From Poriferisodalis sp965262965 (GTDB taxonomy: Bacteria > Actinomycetota > Acidimicrobiia > Acidimicrobiales > Poriferisodalaceae): a stretch of DNA of 64,000 nt. The position numbers and the translations under genes were made by a program. The DNA lies in NCBI RefSeq assembly GCF_965262965.1, contig NZ_OZ253573.1:2976001-3040000 (forward strand), given 5' to 3'. A model generated the notes under the pieces. That model had not been told where the DNA came from, did no database searches, and saw only the letters and a list, made by a program, of their open reading frames with translations. Shown in pieces: positions 59,908-64,000 of this stretch; the stretch's first letter is position 1; each line of letters starts with the position of its first letter.

Positions 59908-62354
59908 CCATCGACCGGCTCCGCATTCTCGAGTTCCGCGGAATCCGCGACCTCTGCATCGAGCCCAATGGCGACAGCTTCATTGTCCTGGGGCCAAACG
60001 GGTCCGGCAAGAGCGGTGTGGTGGACGCGCTGGATTTCGCTCTTACGGGCAATATCGCTCGACTGCGAGGGCCGGGACGGGGCGGGGTTTCGCTGCGGCA
60101 CCACGGACCCCACGTCCTTCACCGGGACGACCCTGGCAGTGCCGTCGTCGAACTGAAAGTCACTGAGCCGCACTCGGGTAAGTCGGCAACCCTCTCCCGG
60201 TCCGTTGCGGACCCCAAGTCCTTCAAGCTCGAACCTGACGTGCCGGAGGTGAGAGACGCCGTTGATCGTGTGGCCCTACACCCCGAGTTGGTCCTCTCCC
60301 GGCGCGAGATCATCCAGTACGTCTTGGCTGAGCCCGGTAAGCGGTCGGAGGAGATCCAGGCTCTGCTTCGGCTTGAGCGGCTCGGCGAGATCAGGAAAGT
60401 CTTGCGTTCGGCCCAGACGAAGACGAAGACTGCCAGCGATAGTGCGGCGGAACGGGTCCGTACCGCCGAAGACTCGCTCAGGCGGCACATCGATACTCCG
60501 GAGCTGCTGATTGACCAGGTTCGCGAGTCGGTGAATCTGCAGCGCCTGATCCTGGATCTCGACGAGCTGCCCGAACTGCGACCCGACACCGATCTCGCCG
60601 CCGGGGTTGCCTCGGGGGACCAGACAGAACCCGCGTTCAACAAGTCGTCCGCCGCCGCTGACATCGCCGCCGCCCGAGCCGCGATGGACGGTGCATTCAA
60701 TTCGGCAGCCGAAGCACTGGACACCCTCCAATCCCGCATCGCGAACTACGAGGCTTACGACGGCCTACATATCGCATTGGCGTCGCGGTCGCTCGTCGAG
60801 TCCGGGCTCGGTCTTGTAGATGGCGCCGTTTGCCCGCTGTGCGACACGCGGTGGACCGATCAGGCCGCGCTTGAGGAGCATCTCCGAGAGAAGTTGAGGC
60901 ACTCTGAGGATGCCGCGTCACTCGACAATGCGCGGTCGACTGCCGCGAACGCCGCCGCGGCCAAGTTCCAAATTGTCGTGTCAGACGTCGTCGTCCCGTT
61001 GGCTGCTGTCGGCAAGGGAGTGGGAGCGGGTGAGGCCAACAACGACCTCGACTCGGTGCGGAATCTGTTCGCCGGCGCGAGTCAGCGTTTGGCCTCGATA
61101 GTCACCGTCGAGGAGTTGGACCAGCTTCGAACTCGCGTTGAGTCGATGCGCACGATTGCGAACGACGCAGCAAAGGCGGTCAGCTCCGTAGTCGACGAAA
61201 GGCCAGATCAGAGCGGCGTCGCCAATGCACACAGCTTTGTCACGATCGCCCAGGAGAGATGGTCAGCTCTCCGTCAAGCGCGCTCAGCGGCTGCTGGTGC
61301 CGTGGCGGCCGCTACGGCCGCCAAGGCAGTGCACGACACGTACTGTGCCGCACTCGACACCGGATTGGCCTCGATCTACGCCGATGTCGGGGAGCGCTTC
61401 GCAGGCCTGTATCGATGCCTCAACGCCGGCGACGAGGACAGTTTCAAGGCGAACCTGTCGCCGAGCGGGCAGAAGCTTGATCTGTCTGTGGACTTCTATG
61501 GCCAAGGCATGTTCCCGCCCGCCGCCTACCACAGCGAAGGCCACCAGGATGGCATGGGCGTGTGTCTGTACCTCGCGCTCATGGAACGACAACTCGAGGC
61601 AGACTTTCGACTGGCAGTACTCGATGACGTCGTGATGTCCGTCGACGTGGGTCACCGTCACCAGTTCTGCTCGATGCTGAAATCCGAGTTTCCGGATGTG
61701 CAGTTCATCGTGACGACCCACGACGAGGTCTGGGCCAGGAAAATGGTCAGTTCGGGCCTCGTCGCCAAGAAGCAGCAAGCGCGGTTCGTCGCCTGGAACG
61801 TCAACGACGGCCCCTCGATGATGGAGGGTGCTGACGTCTGGGAACGCATCGGCCAGGACCTCAATCAGGGAGATGTGAACGCGGCCGCCGCGAGGCTGCG
61901 CAGGAACATGGAACAGTCCCTCGCCGAGATCGCCGAAGAACTCGGTGCACAGGTTCCCTACCGCGCCAGCGGCGGCTGGGGTCTTGGCGAGTTCCTCAAC
62001 GCTGTGAAGGCCCGCTACGGCAAGCTCTTGAAGGACGCGGCTCGAGCGGCCAACTCCTGGAACAATGAAGATGCCAGCGACAAAGTCAAGACAGCTCAGA
62101 AAGAGTTTAACGACGCGAAGTTGGTTCAGGAGAGCGAGTCGTGGGCCGTGAACCCGGCCGTTCACTACAACCAGTGGGAGAACTTCGGTCGGCAGGACTT
62201 CGAACCCGTCGTTGGAGCAGGTCGGGCATTCCTCGCGATCTTCACCTGCGAGAAATGTGAGTCGTGGCTCCACCTGTCGGGCCAAGCCGGTTCTCCGCCC
62301 GAGTCCCTCAGATGCGGGTGCGGACACCAACAGTTCAGTCTCGTGGACAAGTAG
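59901..62354 (+). CDS. Rad50/SMC-like ATPase with zinc hook
   Basis: An 817-residue ATPase. Walker A is GPNGSGKS at 31-38 in an N-terminal half typical of Rad50/RecF. Two coiled arms flank a zinc-hook motif, CPLC at 311-314. The C-terminal half has the signature region YHSEGHQDGMGVCLYLA at about 543-559, Walker B LAVLDDVVMSVD at 571-582 and THDEVWARK near 606. A further domain ends in a Cys cluster (C783-x-x-C786 and C805-x-C807), likely a zinc ribbon, not usual for Rad50. No Mre11-like nuclease is adjacent. Possibly a Lamassu-type or other ATPase defence protein that has a 60-residue partner instead of a nuclease. Confidence 0.75.
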   Translation: MLTIDRLRILEFRGIRDLCIEPNGDSFIVLGPNGSGKSGVVDALDFALTGNIARLRGPGRGGVSLRHHGPHVLHRDDPGSAVVELKVTEPHSGKSATLSRSVADPKSFKLEPDVPEVRDAVDRVALHPELVLSRREIIQYVLAEPGKRSEEIQALLRLERLGEIRKVLRSAQTKTKTASDSAAERVRTAEDSLRRHIDTPELLIDQVRESVNLQRLILDLDELPELRPDTDLAAGVASGDQTEPAFNKSSAAADIAAARAAMDGAFNSAAEALDTLQSRIANYEAYDGLHIALASRSLVESGLGLVDGAVCPLCDTRWTDQAALEEHLREKLRHSEDAASLDNARSTAANAAAAKFQIVVSDVVVPLAAVGKGVGAGEANNDLDSVRNLFAGASQRLASIVTVEELDQLRTRVESMRTIANDAAKAVSSVVDERPDQSGVANAHSFVTIAQERWSALRQARSAAAGAVAAATAAKAVHDTYCAALDTGLASIYADVGERFAGLYRCLNAGDEDSFKANLSPSGQKLDLSVDFYGQGMFPPAAYHSEGHQDGMGVCLYLALMERQLEADFRLAVLDDVVMSVDVGHRHQFCSMLKSEFPDVQFIVTTHDEVWARKMVSSGLVAKKQQARFVAWNVNDGPSMMEGADVWERIGQDLNQGDVNAAAARLRRNMEQSLAEIAEELGAQVPYRASGGWGLGEFLNAVKARYGKLLKDAARAANSWNNEDASDKVKTAQKEFNDAKLVQESESWAVNPAVHYNQWENFGRQDFEPVVGAGRAFLAIFTCEKCESWLHLSGQAGSPPESLRCGCGHQQFSLVDK

Positions 62355-62392
62355 CGGACTCCTTCTACGTGCGCCAGCATCTTCGGTGACAC

Positions 62393-62404
62393 GAACAAGT
62401 GTTC
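62393..62404. promoter_or_regulatory. LexA-box-like palindrome GAAC-N4-GTTC
   Basis: ACGAACAAGTGTTCT matches the actinobacterial/Gram-positive SOS box core (CGAAC-N4-GTTC). It lies 39 bases beyond the ATPase gene. Downstream only a short frame (ATG 62413) is seen, so the regulated gene may have been lost to the IS remnants that follow. Confidence 0.4.
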
Positions 62405-62644
62405 TAAGTAGGATGTCCGAATGGCCGAGGAGCGCGAGGACGGATTGTGAGCGGTCATCGGTAGTCGCGTTTTGCGCTCACTGAAATGCGCGGTGGTGTC
62501 GGGGGTCTTCTGGCCTGGCTTGATCCGTCCACCTTTGGGAGCGGTGACTCCTCCTGCGTGTCGAGCGACCAAGCATCGACTGCGCTGGAGGAGTCGCTGT
62601 CCATGATGAACTAGGAGACGGCGGGGCGCACCGGGGCATCTGCG

Positions 62645-62755
62645 CATGGACAACGGCCCCGAGTGCGCCGCCGACGCGTTACGGGACTGGTGCAAGCTCT
62701 CCGGCACCGCCACCGCCTATATCCGAGCCTTCGTCTCTTGTTGGGATTCGGGCTG
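62645..62755. mobile_element. IS3 OrfB scrap joined to a solo ISL3 end
   Basis: Plus strand: MDNGPECAADALRDWCKLSG then TATAYI, the D-N-G-P-E region of an IS3-type OrfB. It breaks at about 62722 into GCCTTCGTCTCTTGTTGGGA, the ISL3 right-end repeat (one mismatch), with CGGGCTGCTG after it, as at the end of copy 1 in reverse. Confidence 0.7.
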
Positions 62756-62910
62756 CTGACACCGCCGTGGTGTGGCCGACGCGGAACCCGCAGCCCGACG
62801 ACATGGCGCCTCGTGTCGCCTTCGAATCGAAGACGATCGGCAAAGCGGCCGTACCACGGCCCTGAGCTCCGACGGCGATGTGCGGCGACATGCTGGCCAC
62901 CGTAGGAACG

Positions 62911-63640
62911 AGTTGGCTTGATGGACGTTGTGCCGGAAGTGATCCCTGCCACCAATGTGCCGGTCTTGGTGATCGACCTGGGGTCACCGCTTGTGATGGC
63001 TTGATGAATGGTGGCGACTGTGGACGGCGGTGGTCCGACGAGCTTCCAGAAGACTCCCGCAGCAGCCAATATCTCGTAGACCTTGGCGTCATCGTCGCCG
63101 GCCTCGATGGCAAGATCTCGGGCGTCGGCGACCGTCCGGAAGCGCTGCACCGCGCGGTTGCGGTCAGCGACTTTGATGGGAGCGCTGACCCCTGCGGGAT
63201 CCGCCGTCAAGTGCTGGGCCAGCGAGGTGGCGGCGTAGTCGAAGAATTGTTGCAGGGCCCGATCCAGCGGTTCGGCCAACTCGATGCACTCCCAAGCGAG
63301 CGCTGCGATGTTGAACGAGCAGACAGCAGGCTCGCTGAACTGTTTCGCATGTGCCTTGGCAACTCTCACCACGTGCTGGCGGGTCTGTCGCAGCTGCGGC
63401 CAGCCCGAGGTGAACAGTTCGACGTGGCGTTCGGGATGGCTCGGGTCCCATCGGTTGCGGTCGAGGTTGGGGATCCACAGGCCGGGGGCCTCGACGCGGT
63501 TGAGCGCGACCACCAGGTCGACGGTGGGGTCCTCGCCGGAGGAGAGCGGTTCGTTGAAGCGCACCAGTAGGCCCCGTTTCATCTTTTCGATGCGGATACT
63601 CGGGTATCGCTGGACGAGCAGCGGACGGATCAGACTGTGG
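62911..63640 (-). pseudogene. CD-NTase-like nucleotidyltransferase, N-terminally truncated
   Basis: Reads IRPLLVQRYPSIRIEKMKRG, then VRFNEPLSSGEDPTVDLVVA with the last catalytic Asp of a polymerase-beta-type NTase, GLWIPNLDRNRWDPSHPERH, and a helical C-terminal part LAWECIELAEPLDRALQQFF. The W-I-P-N...W...H-P-E-x-H pattern is that of CD-NTases (SMODS) from CBASS systems. The N-terminal part with the G-S and first D-x-D is missing: a stop lies just upstream at the 15-bp tandem repeats. The 3' end runs into IS remnants. Inactive relic. Confidence 0.6.
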
Positions 63641-63669
63641 ACGATTCAGACGTTGACGATTCAGACGTT
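63640..63669. repeat. 15-bp tandem repeat, two units plus partial third
   Basis: GACGATTCAGACGTT twice in tandem, then GACGACTACC. It lies between the truncated NTase and the HigA-like gene. Confidence 0.85.
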
Positions 63670-63708
63670 GACGACTACCACTGATGACGACATTCAGGAG
63701 AAATCAGC

Positions 63709-63999
63709 ATGGGCACCCATAGCAAGCCGCGCTATGCCTACGAACCCGACACGGTCTTCCCGCCGGGCGAGACGTTGGCGGAATGGCTTGACGAGCGCGA
63801 CATGACCCAAGCCGAGCTTGCTGCTCGTACGGGGCTGTCGGCCAAGCACGTCAATCAGATCGTGAAGGGCGCAGCACCGATCACTACCGAGACAGCGCTG
63901 GGGCTGGAGCGGGTCACCGGCGTACCGGCACACCTCTGGAACAGCTTGGAGATGTCCTACCGCTCGCACCTCACGTACTGCGCGGAACAGGAACGATGA
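63709..63999 (+). CDS. higA: HigA-type XRE antitoxin
   Basis: A 96-residue protein, ATG 63709 with AGGAG upstream. It has the HigA pattern: PGETLAEWLDERDMTQAELA, RTGLSAKHVNQIVKGAAPIT and ALGLERVTGVPAHLWNSLE, ending with the Y-R-x-H-L segment. In longer relatives the frame runs on into an ImmA/IrrE or other domain; here it stops at TGA 63997-63999, and an ATG at 63996 overlaps it, so a partner gene starts at the window edge. No HigB toxin is seen upstream; that place is taken by the NTase relic. Confidence 0.82.
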   Translation: MGTHSKPRYAYEPDTVFPPGETLAEWLDERDMTQAELAARTGLSAKHVNQIVKGAAPITTETALGLERVTGVPAHLWNSLEMSYRSHLTYCAEQER

Positions 64000-64000
64000 G

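Noticed and set aside
59901..62354. Rad50-Mre11 repair operon or a complete Lamassu system
   Set aside because: No Mre11 phosphoesterase and no LmuA-type effector gene adjoin it; only a 60-residue partner is present.
63640..63680. CRISPR or iteron origin
   Set aside because: Only two and a half 15-bp units, no spacers and no replication gene nearby.

Overview
This window is about 64 kb of high-GC DNA with actinobacterial character: a Thr-Val type I R-M operon layout, RHH/PIN and XRE-ImmA modules, a DUF6338 membrane protein, ISL3/IS481/IS982/IS110 elements of actinobacterial type, many GTG starts, and extended-dimerisation style genes typical of Acidimicrobiia or related lineages (lineage is inference). 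No rRNA, tRNA or CRISPR array was seen. The window reads as a decaying, rearranged chromosomal segment that has turned into a mobile-element-rich defence and toxin-antitoxin island.

Layout. 1-11.5 kb: metabolic remnants (MFS transporter end, Asp/Glu-racemase-like protein, two SDR genes, a TauD/gamma-butyrobetaine-hydroxylase-like gene, an enolase-superfamily gene, a VOC fragment), an intact MacB/FtsX-type ABC exporter flanked by 45-bp direct repeats, an FAD-dependent oxidoreductase, a hypothetical gene and an RDD membrane protein. Several metabolic genes are joined end to end across deletion scars. 11.5-21.5 kb: an intact VapBC-like pair, then an array of repeated XRE-ImmA/IrrE genes with convergent RHH antitoxin genes whose PIN toxins are broken, a HEPN-like pair, a DarG relic, and a small proline-rich protein with a DUF6338 membrane protein. 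21.6-24.6 kb: an ISL3 copy with a catalytic deletion, and an IS110 element with a C-terminal XRE-like tail and a likely bridge-RNA region.

24.7-34.7 kb: a complete type I restriction-modification operon (hsdM-hsdS-hsdR) ending in a YgjP/WLM metallopeptidase, followed on the other strand by an AT-rich ATPase + DUF4435 pair that fits the PARIS anti-anti-restriction system (AriA/AriB). 34.9-41.2 kb: an IS pile-up: ISL3 remnant, IS1182, an IS3 element split by an IS30 insertion with a CAA duplication, and the only ISL3 copy with an apparently intact transposase. 41.4-45.4 kb: a 1,341-residue Cap4-like nuclease/STAND ATPase fusion resembling Avs proteins. 45.9-48 kb: a second small proline-rich/DUF6338 locus, internally deleted and split by an IS982 element.

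48.5-55.5 kb: a second defence-like cluster: a 551-residue membrane-anchored protein, two helical HEPN-like proteins, a SIR2-domain protein and a divergent PD-(D/E)xK-like protein. 55.6-59.6 kb: IS relics, a secreted fibronectin-type-III protein whose start lies out of frame across a C7 tract, and a broken IS481 element at a CTAG target. 59.7-62.4 kb: a Rad50-like ATPase with zinc hook and a 60-residue partner. 62.4-64 kb: IS ends, a CD-NTase relic (possible CBASS remnant) and a HigA-type antitoxin whose downstream partner starts at the window edge.

Together the genes suggest layered restriction, anti-restriction sensing (PARIS next to type I R-M), STAND/SIR2/ATPase abortive-infection style defence, and many solitary antitoxins left after toxin loss. 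The most promising undescribed items are the proline-rich/DUF6338 pair tied to XRE-ImmA, the Cap4-STAND protein, the 48.7-55.5 kb cluster, and the Rad50-like pair.
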